Assembly (NCBI GenBank): GCA_023391095.1
Contig: JAEWBN010000013.1
Location: forward strand, 124,001-188,000
Direction: 5' to 3'
Length of the DNA stretch: 64,000 nucleotides
From: Pseudomonadota bacterium
GTDB taxonomy: Bacteria > Pseudomonadota > Alphaproteobacteria > Rhizobiales > Devosiaceae
A program made the translations under genes and the position numbers. Positions 1-10,249 of this stretch are shown here, in pieces. The notes under the pieces were generated by a model. It was not told the DNA's origin and searched no databases. It saw only the letters and a list, made by a program, of their open reading frames with translations. Numbering within the stretch: position 1 is the first letter of the stretch; each line of letters begins with the position of its first letter.

Positions 1-1212
1 ACCATAGAAAGCCCCGCCTATGGCCTTTCGGGCATCCTGCTTGCCCATGTCATTCTCGATGCCAGTTTTGCCGCGCGCATTCTTCTGGCGCGGCTCGACG
101 CCGTTCCCACCAGCCGCCTCAAGGTCGGCCAGTCCCTTGGCCTCTCGGCCCGGCAGCGCTTTGCCATTATCGACTGGCCGGCCCTGCGCGGCAGTCTGCC
201 GGGTCTGGCCTCGGTCATTTTCCTTCTGGCCTTTACCAGTTTTCCCATCGTCCTGATGCTGGGCGGTGGCCCCGCCAATCAGACGCTCGAAGTCGCCATC
301 TATTCGGCTGTGCGCCTCGACTTCGATCTCAACGGCGCAGTCCTTCTCGCCCTGACTCAGATCGGGGTCTGCGCCGTCGTTATCCTCGCCGCCTCGACCT
401 TCTCGCCTGTGCCCACCGCCCTCGGTGCCTCCCGTCCGCCGCTCTGGCGCGATGGCGGGCTGGCGCAGGGGCTGCAGTGGCTGGTTCTTGGGCTTGGGGT
501 GCTTGGCTTCACCCTGCCGCTGCTGTCCGTCCTCGCCGATGGCTTTTCCGGCATGGCGCGGGTCATGGCGCAGCCCGCCTTCTGGCAGGCGAGCGTCACC
601 AGCCTCGTCATCGGCGCGGCTTCGGCGCTCCTCGCGCTCCTTCTGGCCCTGACGCTCGCCTTGGGTCGCGCCGCGGTTGGCAATGGGGTGCTCCGCACCG
701 TCCTTGGCGCGCCCGCTTTTGCCTATCTGGCCGTGCCGGCCGTGGTGCTGTCGCTGGGATTTTTCCTGCTGGTTCGCAGTTTTGGTCTCCAGCACAGCGC
801 TATGGCCCCAATGGTGGTGGTCAGCGCTAACAGTCTGTTAGCTTTACCCTTCGCGATGGCAACACTTGCGCCTCCCCTCGAAGCGGTCATGCGCACCCGC
901 GGCAAGCTCATCCGTTCGCTCGGCATTTCAGGCTTGCGGCAGTTCCTGCGTGTCGAATATCCCCTGATCGGACGCGATATCGGGTTGATGCTGGCGCTGG
1001 GATTCTGCTTTTCCCTCGGGGACTTAGGCGTCATCGCGCTGTTCGGGACGCAGGACTTCCAGACCGTGCCGCTGATGATGTATCGGGCCCTCGGCGCCTA
1101 TCGCACCAATGACGCCGCGGCCATTGCGGCCCTTCTGCTCATCATCACCATAATGGCCTTCATTTTCCTGCCCAAACTGGCCGAGAGGATCGCTTATGCT
1201 CCGCGCCACTGA
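1..1212 (+). CDS. thiP: Thiamine ABC transporter permease (3' part)
   Basis: This is the C-terminal 403 residues of the inner-membrane permease that imports thiamine or its phosphates with ThiB and ThiQ. The reading frame is open from base 1, so the true start lies upstream of the window. Several hydrophobic segments are visible, and the product has the two-module ThiP layout of a binding-protein-dependent permease, with EAA-like loops such as the one around 'RLKVGQSLGLS' early in the fragment. The 3' end overlaps thiQ by 17 bases, which fixes the thi operon order. An odd cluster of AT-rich codons (including two TTA Leu) occurs at 826-846. The identification rests mainly on the ThiQ neighbour and the sequence style; another iron/thiamine-type permease is the alternative. 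Confidence 0.85.
   Translation, partial: TIESPAYGLSGILLAHVILDASFAARILLARLDAVPTSRLKVGQSLGLSARQRFAIIDWPALRGSLPGLASVIFLLAFTSFPIVLMLGGGPANQTLEVAIYSAVRLDFDLNGAVLLALTQIGVCAVVILAASTFSPVPTALGASRPPLWRDGGLAQGLQWLVLGLGVLGFTLPLLSVLADGFSGMARVMAQPAFWQASVTSLVIGAASALLALLLALTLALGRAAVGNGVLRTVLGAPAFAYLAVPAVVLSLGFFLLVRSFGLQHSAMAPMVVVSANSLLALPFAMATLAPPLEAVMRTRGKLIRSLGISGLRQFLRVEYPLIGRDIGLMLALGFCFSLGDLGVIALFGTQDFQTVPLMMYRALGAYRTNDAAAIAALLLIITIMAFIFLPKLAERIAYAPRH
826..842. repeat. 17-bp perfect palindrome inside thiP, related copy at 63580
   Basis: GCTAACAG-T-CTGTTAGC is a perfect 8-1-8 palindrome within the thiP coding frame. Its first 15 bases (GCT AAC AGT CTG TTA, reading Ala-Asn-Ser-Leu-Leu) recur in the same reading phase at 63580-63594 in an unrelated gene. 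Function unknown. Confidence 0.6.
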
Positions 1213-1834
1213 CCTGACCTTCGCCTATGAGGGGCAGGCAAGTCCTTATGTTTTCAGCCTTTTTGCTGCACCGGGTGAAGTGACCGCCGTGTCCGGCGCG
1301 AGCGGTTCGGGCAAATCGACCCTGCTCGATCTCCTCGCCGGTTTCCTTCGGCCAAGCAGCGGCAGCCTCGATCTCGATGGCGTCGACCTGATTGCCAAGT
1401 CGCCCGAAGAGCGGCCGATTTCCCTTTTGCTTCAAGCGGATAACCTGTTCGATCACCTCTCCGCCGCCGACAATGCGGCCCTCGGCCTACCGGCCGGCAC
1501 GTCGCGGCAGGATCGCAAGTCGCCGGTGTCTGCGGCGCTGTCGGAGGTCGGCTTGGGAGGGTTGGAAACCCGCGTGGCGGCTCAACTTTCCGGCGGCCAG
1601 AAGCAGCGGGTGGCCCTTGCGCGAACGCTCCTGCGCAACCGGCCGGTGCTGCTGCTCGACGAGCCCTTTTCGGCGCTGGACGACGAAACCCGCCGGAGCA
1701 CAAGGGCGATGGTTCTGGACATGACGCGCCGGCACAACTGGCACACGGTGCTGGTCAGCCACCATCAGGACGACATCGAAGCCCTGGCAAGCCGGCATTA
1801 CCGGCTCACCCAAGGGCGTCTCGTCGAGGCCTAG
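1196..1834 (+). CDS. thiQ: Thiamine ABC transporter ATP-binding protein
   Basis: A 212-residue ATPase that powers thiamine import through ThiP on the cytoplasmic face of the membrane. All ABC landmarks are present in order: Walker A GASGSGKST near residue 40, Q-loop in 'LLLQADNLF', signature LSGGQKQR near 132, Walker B LLLLDEPFSALD near 152 and an H-loop SHH near 185. The length matches ThiQ, which is shorter than most ABC ATPases. The ATG lies 17 bases inside the end of thiP, so translation is probably coupled. The gene ends one base before the stop of the convergent gene at 1836. Confidence 0.92.
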   Translation: MLRATDLTFAYEGQASPYVFSLFAAPGEVTAVSGASGSGKSTLLDLLAGFLRPSSGSLDLDGVDLIAKSPEERPISLLLQADNLFDHLSAADNAALGLPAGTSRQDRKSPVSAALSEVGLGGLETRVAAQLSGGQKQRVALARTLLRNRPVLLLDEPFSALDDETRRSTRAMVLDMTRRHNWHTVLVSHHQDDIEALASRHYRLTQGRLVEA

Positions 1835-1835
1835 C

Positions 1836-3803
1836 CTACTGGTTCCAGGCGGCCAGGACCTGCGTAAAGAGGGCCTGGGCGTCCTGATCCTTTTCCAGTG
1901 TCAGGATGGCATTGCGGCCCGTGCCATAGATCACAGCCAAGTCGATCCAGCGCCGATTTCCCAGCAAATCCAAATTGTTGCTGAGGTCTGTCGGCGAGGC
2001 GCTGAGCGCAAAAAGGAACGAATTGCCGACGACGCGGGCGGAAGCACCAATGAGTTCAGTGCCCGGCACCAGCTCTTCGTTCTTGAGCAGAACGCCCGCC
2101 AATGAACCGATCGAGCCGCCGATAAAGGTATCGGGTACGTCGAAGCTGATTTCCATCAGATGGCTGGCCGGCAGGGCTGGGTCGGCATTCTTGCGGATGG
2201 TCACCGAGACATCGAGATTGCGGGCCGGGATCGAGGCTTCCGCGACAAGCGTTGGCATGCCGACTTCGTCGACACCTTCGGTCCATTCCACGGTGCCGGA
2301 GAAGGGAACGACGGGCGTACGGCCATCGGTCGAGGCTTCCAGAAGCAGCGACTGACTGCCGGCCAGTACAGCGGGATCGACGCTCGCCGCCGGATCGGCG
2401 ACCGCGATGGTCGTGTCCTGACCCGAGAGGCGTTCCTCGGTCTTGACTTCCCCATTATTGAGGGATGGGAGCACGGTTTCGCTGCCGGTCGGCTGGACCG
2501 GCGCGGGGGTCGGCTCGAGCCTTTCCTCAGGCTCCAGCCCTTCGAGCGCGGTGGTGGGTTCGGCGCTGGTCGTGGTGGCCGTATTGCCTGGGCCCGCCGC
2601 GGTTTCGCCAGTGCCCGGGTCGGCATCCATGGTGGGCAGGGACGGCTGGTCAACGACGGTGGCGGTCTCGGTCACCGGCGCGCTGCGGCCAAACATCTGG
2701 TCGAGATCGACATAGCCTTCGCGCCAGGCCCAGAAGCCTGCGCCGCCGGCGCCGGCCAGAAGCACGACGAAAACGATCAGGAAGATGGTGAGGCCGGTGC
2801 CCGAGCGGGTGTCTGCGTCGGGAATGGCAAAGCCGGCATCGTCCACCGGCTCGGCCGCCAGGGCTTCGTCACGCAGGCTGTCGGGAAGTGGCTCGGTTTT
2901 CTCGCCGCGCGCTTCCCGGTCCAGCGTTTCGATGGCGCGGGATATAACGCCCTCGGCCTCGCGGGCCTCGGCGTCTTCGATATCCACCTGCCTTTCGCTG
3001 GAGAGCGCCACGTCGATGGCCGGTGCGCTCTCGGCGGGCACCGGCTCGGGGTCCAATTGGCGTGCCAGCGCGGTATTGCCAACGCTGGGCTCGAGCCTGG
3101 GCGGCGTCTGGATGAAGGGGCGGCTGACCGGAGCCGCCACAGCAGGCTCGCGGCGAGGGGTAAAGAGCGGGAAAGTCGCTACCGGTTCTGCCACCGGCGG
3201 TTCCGGAACGATTGGAGCCGGTTCGGCTCGCGGAACGACCGGCTCGACATTGGCGCCGCTGCTTTCCGATGCCTGGGCGATAATGTCCTCGATGGACATG
3301 ACCGATGCAGGCTTGGGCGGCGGCGCAAGTGGAGCGGCAGGCGCTGGAGGCGGCGTGACCGGAGCAAATGTCGGTTCGCGCGCCGCTACCGGCGCAACCG
3401 GAACCGGTTCGGGCTCCGGCTCTTCAAACTCGGACTCCGGTTCGAACGCTTGCTCTGGCTCTGGTTCAGGCTCGACTGGCGGCGGAGGGGCGACGGGTTC
3501 TGCGGCCTTGAAGGCGGGCGGAGCCGGCGGTGGCGCGGCCGGTCGGGAAAAGGATGTGGCCGCAATCGAATCGCGGCCAAGATTGATGATGGCTTCGCTG
3601 GCTTCCTGCTCGACCTGGCGGATGCAGTCTTCGAGCTGCAGGCGGTGCTGGGTAATGTCCCGCGCTGGCAGAGGGGGTTGGATGGCGCGCAATTGGCCCA
3701 CAAGGGCCGAACGCGCCTTCTCATAAACCGCGCGTCGCGCAGCCCCGTTATTCTCCGGCAGCGCCGAAATTGCCCGACGCAGCAGCTCCTTGTAATCCGC
3801 CAT
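1836..3803 (-). CDS. Hypothetical single-pass membrane protein with Pro/Glu/Ala-rich region
   Basis: A 655-residue protein of unknown function. Residues 1-85 form a charged helical segment (it begins MADYKELLRRAISALPENNG). Residues about 85-330 are low-complexity, rich in Pro, Glu and Ala. One strong transmembrane helix is at about 340-362 (around 'TIFLIVFVVLLAG'), followed by a Thr/Pro-rich linker and a folded-looking C-terminal domain of about 160 residues, presumably outside the cytoplasm. The layout resembles large tethered envelope proteins, but no known domain is recognised. The gene lies 48 bases downstream of purA on the same strand and may be cotranscribed. The ATG at 3801-3803 is the only good start. 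Confidence 0.8.
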   Translation of the reverse strand: MADYKELLRRAISALPENNGAARRAVYEKARSALVGQLRAIQPPLPARDITQHRLQLEDCIRQVEQEASEAIINLGRDSIAATSFSRPAAPPPAPPAFKAAEPVAPPPPVEPEPEPEQAFEPESEFEEPEPEPVPVAPVAAREPTFAPVTPPPAPAAPLAPPPKPASVMSIEDIIAQASESSGANVEPVVPRAEPAPIVPEPPVAEPVATFPLFTPRREPAVAAPVSRPFIQTPPRLEPSVGNTALARQLDPEPVPAESAPAIDVALSSERQVDIEDAEAREAEGVISRAIETLDREARGEKTEPLPDSLRDEALAAEPVDDAGFAIPDADTRSGTGLTIFLIVFVVLLAGAGGAGFWAWREGYVDLDQMFGRSAPVTETATVVDQPSLPTMDADPGTGETAAGPGNTATTTSAEPTTALEGLEPEERLEPTPAPVQPTGSETVLPSLNNGEVKTEERLSGQDTTIAVADPAASVDPAVLAGSQSLLLEASTDGRTPVVPFSGTVEWTEGVDEVGMPTLVAEASIPARNLDVSVTIRKNADPALPASHLMEISFDVPDTFIGGSIGSLAGVLLKNEELVPGTELIGASARVVGNSFLFALSASPTDLSNNLDLLGNRRWIDLAVIYGTGRNAILTLEKDQDAQALFTQVLAAWNQ

Positions 3804-3851
3804 TGGCTACTTGGTACTCACAATTGCAGCGCAGTCTTGTAACAAAATTTC

Positions 3852-5141
<1,290 letters not shown>

Positions 5142-5295
5142 ATCCAGTCTTCCCCAAGAAAGCGCGACAATGGGGCCCATTGCCAGCAACGGCACCCCTG
5201 ATGATGTTTGGACGTCTGTCCCCCCGGCCAGCTTTGTCGGATTTGATTGTGGCCGAATAACTGATAAGTCCGATTGTCCTTACATCACCCAGGGC

Positions 5296-6246
5296 ATGAT
5301 GACAAAGCCGCAAAAGACGCAAAATCGCGGCATATCCGCCCGCCTTCTGGATCAGCCCTACCTACTCCTGGTCGCGGCGCCGCTGTTCTGGGGCGGCAAT
5401 GTCGTGGCAGCCAAGCTTGTGGTCGACGAGATCGATCCGTTTCTGCTGCTGGCGGCGCGCTGTGTGCTGGCGACCCTGTTCATCCTGCCATTCGCCTTGC
5501 CGCACCTGCGCGCCGATTGGGCCATCGTGCGCCGCCACTGGCCCGTGCTGATGGCCTTTGGCGCGATCGGTTACGCCCTTTTCAACGTGCTGCTCTATGT
5601 GGGGCTCAACACCACGACGGGTATCAATGCCGCCATTGTGCAGGCCGGCCTGCCGATGATGATTCTGGCCTGTAACTTCATTTTCTTTCGCGTACAGGCG
5701 CGGCTGTTGCAGATCGTGGGCGTGGTGCTGGCCATATCGGGCGTGCTGCTGACAGCGACCCAGGGCAATCCGGCGCGCGTCCTCACGCTTGACATCAATG
5801 TCGGCGACGGCTTCGTGGTCCTGGCCTGCTTCGCCTACACGGCCTACACACTGGCCCTGCGCTTCCGGCCCAAGATGCATATCATGAGCTTCATGGCCGT
5901 CTCCTTTTCAGGCGCGGCGATTACTGGCCTCGTCATGCTGGCGCTGCTCGGCGGCGGTCTGGGCCAGGTGAGCAAGCTTGCGTATATGTCACCGACGGTC
6001 TGGCTCGTGATCGGCTATGTCGCCATCTTCCCGTCCATGTTCAGCCAGGTTGCCTATGCGCGGGGTGTCGAACTTGTGGGCGCCAATCGGGCCGCGCCGA
6101 CGCATAACCTCATTCCGGTCTTCGGGACGCTGGGCTCCATCTTTATCCTGGGCGAGCGGCTCGAGGCCTACCACCTGCTGGCTGCCGCCATCATCGTGGC
6201 CGGCATTGTGCTGGCTGAATGGGCGGCCCGGCGGCGTCAGTTCTGA
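5296..6246 (+). CDS. DMT-superfamily (EamA) transporter
   Basis: A 316-residue integral membrane protein with about ten hydrophobic helices arranged as two EamA repeats, the layout of the drug/metabolite transporter superfamily. The first repeat begins near 'APLFWGGNVVAAKL' and the second near 'FAYTAYTLALRFRP', with the characteristic end 'GERLEAYHLLAAAIIVAGI' before a short basic tail. These proteins usually export small metabolites; the substrate cannot be told from sequence. It is transcribed divergently from purA (155-base gap) and ends in a bidirectional terminator shared with serA. Two adjacent ATG codons occur at 5296 and 5299; either could be used. Confidence 0.88.
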   Translation: MMTKPQKTQNRGISARLLDQPYLLLVAAPLFWGGNVVAAKLVVDEIDPFLLLAARCVLATLFILPFALPHLRADWAIVRRHWPVLMAFGAIGYALFNVLLYVGLNTTTGINAAIVQAGLPMMILACNFIFFRVQARLLQIVGVVLAISGVLLTATQGNPARVLTLDINVGDGFVVLACFAYTAYTLALRFRPKMHIMSFMAVSFSGAAITGLVMLALLGGGLGQVSKLAYMSPTVWLVIGYVAIFPSMFSQVAYARGVELVGANRAAPTHNLIPVFGTLGSIFILGERLEAYHLLAAAIIVAGIVLAEWAARRRQF

Positions 6247-6372
6247 TGTCGTCATAGCCGCGAGACGGCCGGGCGCAGCCTTTCAGCAGGAGGAAGCCCC
6301 GGATCCAAGGCACACCACGAGGGCCAAACAGGGCTGCAATCGTATTGGCGTCCATATGCCCTCCAGCAAAAA

Positions 6373-6404
6373 GGCCAGCACCCGGGGGTGCTGGCCAGAT
6401 TTTT
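6373..6404. terminator. Bidirectional rho-independent terminator
   Basis: A perfect 11-bp stem (GGCCAGCACCC / GGGTGCTGGCC, two-base loop) lies between two convergent genes. A run of T follows on the plus strand and a run of A precedes it, so it can end both the transporter and the serC-serA transcripts. Confidence 0.85.
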
Positions 6405-6424
6405 TGCGAGCGAACAGGCGACGA

Positions 6425-8008
6425 TCAGAAGCGCAGCGCCTTGGCCTGCTTGACCCCTTCGAGTGCGGCGATCTGGGCCAGCTGCGGCTCGGTCAGCGTA
6501 CCGTCGATGGACACCAGCGCGATGGCGTCGCCACCAACGTCGGCACGGCCGAGGTTGAAGTTGGCAATGTTGATGCCGAGCGTACCGAGCAGGGTGCCCA
6601 GACGGCCAATATGCCCCGGCTTGTCCTCGTTGGTGACATAGAGCATGGACGGGGCCAGTTCGGCTTCCATGTTGATGTCCTTGACCTGGATGATGCGCGG
6701 CTTGCCATTGGCGAACAGCGTGCCGGCAATAGCGCGGGTCTGGCGCTCGGTGGTCACGGTCAGGCGGATATAGCCCTCATAGGCGCCCTGCTGGTCGCGG
6801 GTGGTGGTCTCGACGGTAATGCCGCGATCCTTGGCGATCTGTGGCGCCGAAACCATGTTGATGTCGCCCAGCGAGGGCTTGAGCACGCCGTTGATGGCGG
6901 CAGCCACCATGGGCCGGGTGTTAAGGCCGCCGGGGGTGCCTTCGAACTCGATCTTGATGCCCGAAATGGCCGTTTCCGTGAGCTGGCCGGCAAACGAGCC
7001 AAGCGTTTCGGCGAGCTTGACCCAAGGAGTGATCAGCGGGGCTTCTTCGGCCGAGATGGACGGGAAGTTCAGCGCATTGGTGATCTCGCCGGTCATCAGG
7101 TAGGCCGAAATCTGCTCGGCCACCTGAAGGGCGACGTTCTCCTGCGCTTCGGTGGTCGAAGCGCCCAGGTGCGGTGTGCAGATGACGTTGGGCAGCTCGA
7201 AGAGCGGATTGTTGACCGCGGGTTCCTCGAGGAACACGTCGAGCGCGGCGCCGGCGACATGGCCGGACTTGAGCGCGTCATAGAGAGCGGCTTCATCAAT
7301 CAGGCCGCCGCGGGCGCAGTTGATGATACGCACGCCCTTCTTGGTCTTGGCCAAGTTGTCCGCGTTGAGAATATTGCGCGTGGCGTCGATCAGCGGAGTA
7401 TGGATGGTGATGAAGTCGGCCCGGGCCAGCAGCTCGTCGAGCTCGACCTTCTCAACGCCCATGGTCTGGGCACGTTCGGGGGTGAGGAAGGGGTCGAAGG
7501 CTACGACCTTCATCTTGAGGCCGAGAGCGCGGTCGGCAACGATGGAGCCGATATTGCCTGCGCCGATCAGGCCAAGCGTCTTGTTGGTGACCTCGACACC
7601 CATGAAGCGGTTCTTTTCCCACTTGCTCGCGCGCGTGGAGGCATCGGCCTCGGGCAGCTGGCGGGCCAGTGCGAACATCATGGCGATGGCGTGTTCGGCC
7701 GTGGTGATCGAATTGCCGAAGGGCGTGTTCATCACGATGATGCCCTTCTTGGTCGCAGCGGGAATGTCGACATTGTCGACGCCGATACCAGCGCGGCCGA
7801 TGACCTTGAGATTGGTCGCGGCCGAGAGGATCTTCTCGGTGACCTTGGTGGCCGAACGGATGGCGAGGCCATCATACTGGCCGATGACCTCAAACAGCTT
7901 GTCCTTGTCCTTGCCCAGATCGGGCAGGTAGTCGACCTCGACGCCATTGTCCTTGAAGATCTGGACGGCGGTGGGGCTCAGTTTGTCGGAAACGAGAACT
8001 TTTGGCAT
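6425..8008 (-). CDS. serA: D-3-phosphoglycerate dehydrogenase
   Basis: A 527-residue cytosolic enzyme that oxidises 3-phosphoglycerate to 3-phosphohydroxypyruvate with NAD, the first step of serine synthesis. The catalytic and NAD-binding core occupies residues 1-315: nucleotide-binding 'GLIGAGNIGS' near 145, catalytic Arg in 'NCARGGLIDE' near 235, Glu in 'FLEEP' near 265 and His in 'TPHLGAST' near 288. An intervening ASB domain (about 320-445) and a C-terminal ACT domain (about 453-527, 'NEDKPGHIGRLGTLLG') make it the long type-1 form, often feedback-regulated by serine. It lies downstream of serC on the same strand, 165 bases away, with a palindromic repeat between. Confidence 0.96.
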   Translation of the reverse strand: MPKVLVSDKLSPTAVQIFKDNGVEVDYLPDLGKDKDKLFEVIGQYDGLAIRSATKVTEKILSAATNLKVIGRAGIGVDNVDIPAATKKGIIVMNTPFGNSITTAEHAIAMMFALARQLPEADASTRASKWEKNRFMGVEVTNKTLGLIGAGNIGSIVADRALGLKMKVVAFDPFLTPERAQTMGVEKVELDELLARADFITIHTPLIDATRNILNADNLAKTKKGVRIINCARGGLIDEAALYDALKSGHVAGAALDVFLEEPAVNNPLFELPNVICTPHLGASTTEAQENVALQVAEQISAYLMTGEITNALNFPSISAEEAPLITPWVKLAETLGSFAGQLTETAISGIKIEFEGTPGGLNTRPMVAAAINGVLKPSLGDINMVSAPQIAKDRGITVETTTRDQQGAYEGYIRLTVTTERQTRAIAGTLFANGKPRIIQVKDINMEAELAPSMLYVTNEDKPGHIGRLGTLLGTLGINIANFNLGRADVGGDAIALVSIDGTLTEPQLAQIAALEGVKQAKALRF

Positions 8009-8044
8009 CGGGGCATTCCCTGGAATTTATGTTTCTGGAGAGAA

Positions 8045-8157
8045 CCCCCACCTAGCCTCCCCCTTTGGAGGGGGAGGGACGGCTCCGAGTTGGTGGCAAT
8101 ATCCAGCCACTGGCTCGATCAGCTCCTCCCCCTATCAGGGGGAGGTTGGGAGGGGGT
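8045..8157. repeat. Two-hairpin palindromic element between serC and serA
   Basis: Two hairpins share the same 9-bp stem CCTCCCCCT / AGGGGGAGG: arms at 8056-8064 and 8069-8077, and at 8125-8133 and 8137-8145. They flank about 47 bases of spacer, and the outer flanks also form a C-run/G-run inverted repeat. A diverged element of the same design lies at 43362-43431. It looks like a dispersed REP-like unit. In the serC-serA transcript it would fold strongly and could affect mRNA stability. Confidence 0.75.
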
Positions 8158-8173
8158 ACTACGGTCTAAAGGT

Positions 8174-9355
8174 TTAGGCAGCAGCCTTGAGGGCAGCCTT
8201 TTCTTCCGCAAAGGCCCAGTCGAGCCAGGGCGTCAGGGCGGCCAGGTCGGAGGCTTCGATCGTCGAGCCGGCCCAGATGCGCAGTCCTGCCGGGGCATCC
8301 TTGTAGGAGCCGAAGTCATAACCGACGCCGAGCTTGTCGAGACGCGCGACGATGGCCTTGGCAAAGGCGGCCTGACCGTCGGCGTCGAGGGCGGCGATCT
8401 CAGGATCGACGATCGAGAGGCAAACCGAGGTGTTGGAGCGCTGCTCGGGCACCTTTGCGAGGAAGTCTACCCATTCGGTCTTGGCCACCCAGTCGGCCAG
8501 CACCTTGAAATTGGCGTCGGCGCGATCCTGCATGGCTTTGAGGCCGCCGATCTGCTTGCCCCACTTCATGGCGTCGATGGCATCTTCGATGCAGATCATC
8601 GAGACGGTGTTGATCGTCTCGGCCTTGAAGATGCCTTCAATCAGCTTGCCGCCCTTCGTCATGCGGAAGATCTTGGGCAGCGGGCGGTCGGGCTTGTAGC
8701 TCTCCAGCCGTTCAACAGCGCGTGGGCTGAGGATCAGGATGCCGTGGGCCGCTTCGCCGCCAAGCGCCTTCTGCCAGGAAAAGGTGACGACATCGAGCTT
8801 GGCAAAATCGAGCTTCTGCGCAAAGGCTGCCGAGGTGGCGTCGCAGATGGTCAGGCCTTCGCGGTCGGCCGGGATCCAGTCCGCATTCGGGACGCGAACG
8901 CCCGAAGTGGTGCCGTTCCAAGTGAAGACCACGTCGCGGGTAAAATCCACCTGCGTCAGATCAGGCAGTTCGCCATAGGGGGCTTCGATAACGCGGACGT
9001 CGTCGAGCTTGAGTTGCTTTTGAACATCGGTCACCCAGCCGGCGCCGAAGGATTCCCAGGCCAACATGTCGACGCCCCGGGCGCCCAGGGCGCTCCACAG
9101 GAACATTTCAACAGCGCCGGTATCGGAGGCGGGCACGATGCCGATGCGGTAATCAGCCGGAACTTCGAGCAGCTCACGGGTCAGGTCAATGGCTTCCTGG
9201 ATGCGTGCCTTGGCGACCTTGGCGCGGTGCGAGCGACCAGTCAGCGCGCCGGTGAGCGCTTCAACCGTCCAACCTGGACGCTTGGCACACGGACCCGACG
9301 AAAAATTGGGATTAGCCGGTTTTACCGCCGGTGCGGTTTGGGGCATTTCAGCCAT
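8174..9355 (-). CDS. serC: Phosphoserine aminotransferase
   Basis: A 393-residue PLP enzyme that converts 3-phosphohydroxypyruvate and glutamate to phosphoserine, the second step of serine synthesis (it may also act in pyridoxal phosphate synthesis). The PLP lysine is in 'TFSWQKALGGE' near residue 195. 'NFSSGPCAKRPGW' near the N-terminus and the 'VFTWNGTTSGVRVP' region are typical of the alphaproteobacterial SerC subfamily. I use the ATG at 9353-9355 (MAEMPQTAP), preceded by a GGGAGGG ribosome-binding site, not an upstream in-frame codon. It is the first gene of the serC-serA operon and has a candidate structured leader. Confidence 0.95.
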   Translation of the reverse strand: MAEMPQTAPAVKPANPNFSSGPCAKRPGWTVEALTGALTGRSHRAKVAKARIQEAIDLTRELLEVPADYRIGIVPASDTGAVEMFLWSALGARGVDMLAWESFGAGWVTDVQKQLKLDDVRVIEAPYGELPDLTQVDFTRDVVFTWNGTTSGVRVPNADWIPADREGLTICDATSAAFAQKLDFAKLDVVTFSWQKALGGEAAHGILILSPRAVERLESYKPDRPLPKIFRMTKGGKLIEGIFKAETINTVSMICIEDAIDAMKWGKQIGGLKAMQDRADANFKVLADWVAKTEWVDFLAKVPEQRSNTSVCLSIVDPEIAALDADGQAAFAKAIVARLDKLGVGYDFGSYKDAPAGLRIWAGSTIEASDLAALTPWLDWAFAEEKAALKAAA

Positions 9356-9359
9356 ATCA

Positions 9360-9440
9360 AGCGGCCCTCCCAGGCCTATGCGTCTCGCGTTAGGGCGAGA
9401 TGTCCTGAGGCCGGAAATACGCCTGCGGCCACGCGCCGTC
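9360..9440 (-). ncRNA. Candidate serC leader RNA motif
   Basis: The leader of serC folds a clear hairpin, CATCTCGC / GCGAGACG (arms at 9395-9402 and 9381-9388, six-base loop). It is flanked by AGGCC/GGCCT complementary segments close to the GGGAGGG ribosome-binding site. A 'serC motif' RNA is known upstream of serC-serA operons in Alphaproteobacteria. Location and general shape fit, but I could not run a covariance model, so the identity is provisional. Confidence 0.5.
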
Positions 9441-9469
9441 AATGGGATTTGCGCGGGGGAGTGCTGCCG

Positions 9470-10249
9470 CTAGGCAAAGAGCGTTTCGTCGGAGGGCTTG
9501 GCATTGTCCAGATAGCTGGGATCGAACCCCGCCAGATCTGCCAGCTGGCCCAGGTCGTGAATGGTGGCTTTGCCGTTCTGGATCGAGATGATGCCGCGCC
9601 GGCGCAGTACCTGCACCGTGCGGTTGACGTGCACGGTCGAAAGTCCCAGAGCGTCACCGAGTTCGGCCTGGGTCATGGGCAGGTCATAGGTGCCGGTGCT
9701 GCTGACCAGATCGACGGCGGAAAGCCGGTGATAAAACTCACATAGCAGATGCGCCACGCGTTCCAGCGCCGAGCGGACGCCCAGCGTGATCACCCGCTCA
9801 CGGCTGATGGCCGCCTCGGCTGCCGCCGCATGGAGCGCCGCCTTCATGATGTTTGGATATTGCTCGGTAAGGTCGGCAAACTGCCGCAACCGTATCCGGC
9901 CCAACTGGCTGCGAGAGGTCGCAACCGACTGGGTATGGGTCGTGCGCCCGGACAGAAAGCCGAAATCTGCGAAGTCACCGGGCACCACTATCGAGGTGAT
10001 CTGCCGGCGGCCATTGTCGAGCAGGCGGAAATGGCACACCCAGCCGCTCAGCACGATCGTGACGTCGGTCGAGGCGTCGATCTGGAGTTCATGTTCGGAC
10101 GACACCAGCGGCCCACGCTGCACCGCCCGCCGCAAGGCGTCTCGGGCTGCGTTGTCGAGCGGGGCAAACTTGTCCAGTCTATGAAGAAATCGCTCGAATG
10201 GGTCGTTTCCGTGAAGCGGGCCTGTGAAACTAATCACTCTGGCGGACAC
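9470..10249 (-). CDS. Crp/Fnr-family transcriptional regulator (first)
   Basis: A 259-residue DNA-binding regulator. An N-terminal cyclic-nucleotide-binding-like beta-roll occupies about 25-150 (including 'VVPGDFADFGFLSG'). It is followed by the long dimerisation helix and a winged helix-turn-helix near 195-225 ('TQAELGDALGLSTVHVNRTVQVLRRRG'). It lacks the N-terminal cysteine cluster of oxygen-sensing FNR, so the signal is unknown. The start used is a GTG at 10247-10249, which overlaps the upstream receiver-like gene by 20 bases; another GTG 12 bases downstream is possible. With the gene at 10729 it forms a pair of related regulators. Confidence 0.88.
   Translation of the reverse strand: MSARVISFTGPLHGNDPFERFLHRLDKFAPLDNAARDALRRAVQRGPLVSSEHELQIDASTDVTIVLSGWVCHFRLLDNGRRQITSIVVPGDFADFGFLSGRTTHTQSVATSRSQLGRIRLRQFADLTEQYPNIMKAALHAAAAEAAISRERVITLGVRSALERVAHLLCEFYHRLSAVDLVSSTGTYDLPMTQAELGDALGLSTVHVNRTVQVLRRRGIISIQNGKATIHDLGQLADLAGFDPSYLDNAKPSDETLFA

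Noticed and set aside
2160..3842. A 560-codon open frame on the plus strand
   Set aside because: Antisense shadow of the Pro/Glu-rich protein gene; Arg/Gly-rich nonsense composition.
6017..9745. A 1242-codon open frame on the plus strand
   Set aside because: It lies antisense to serA and serC and the protein has no domain and a composition typical of the mirror of GC-rich genes.
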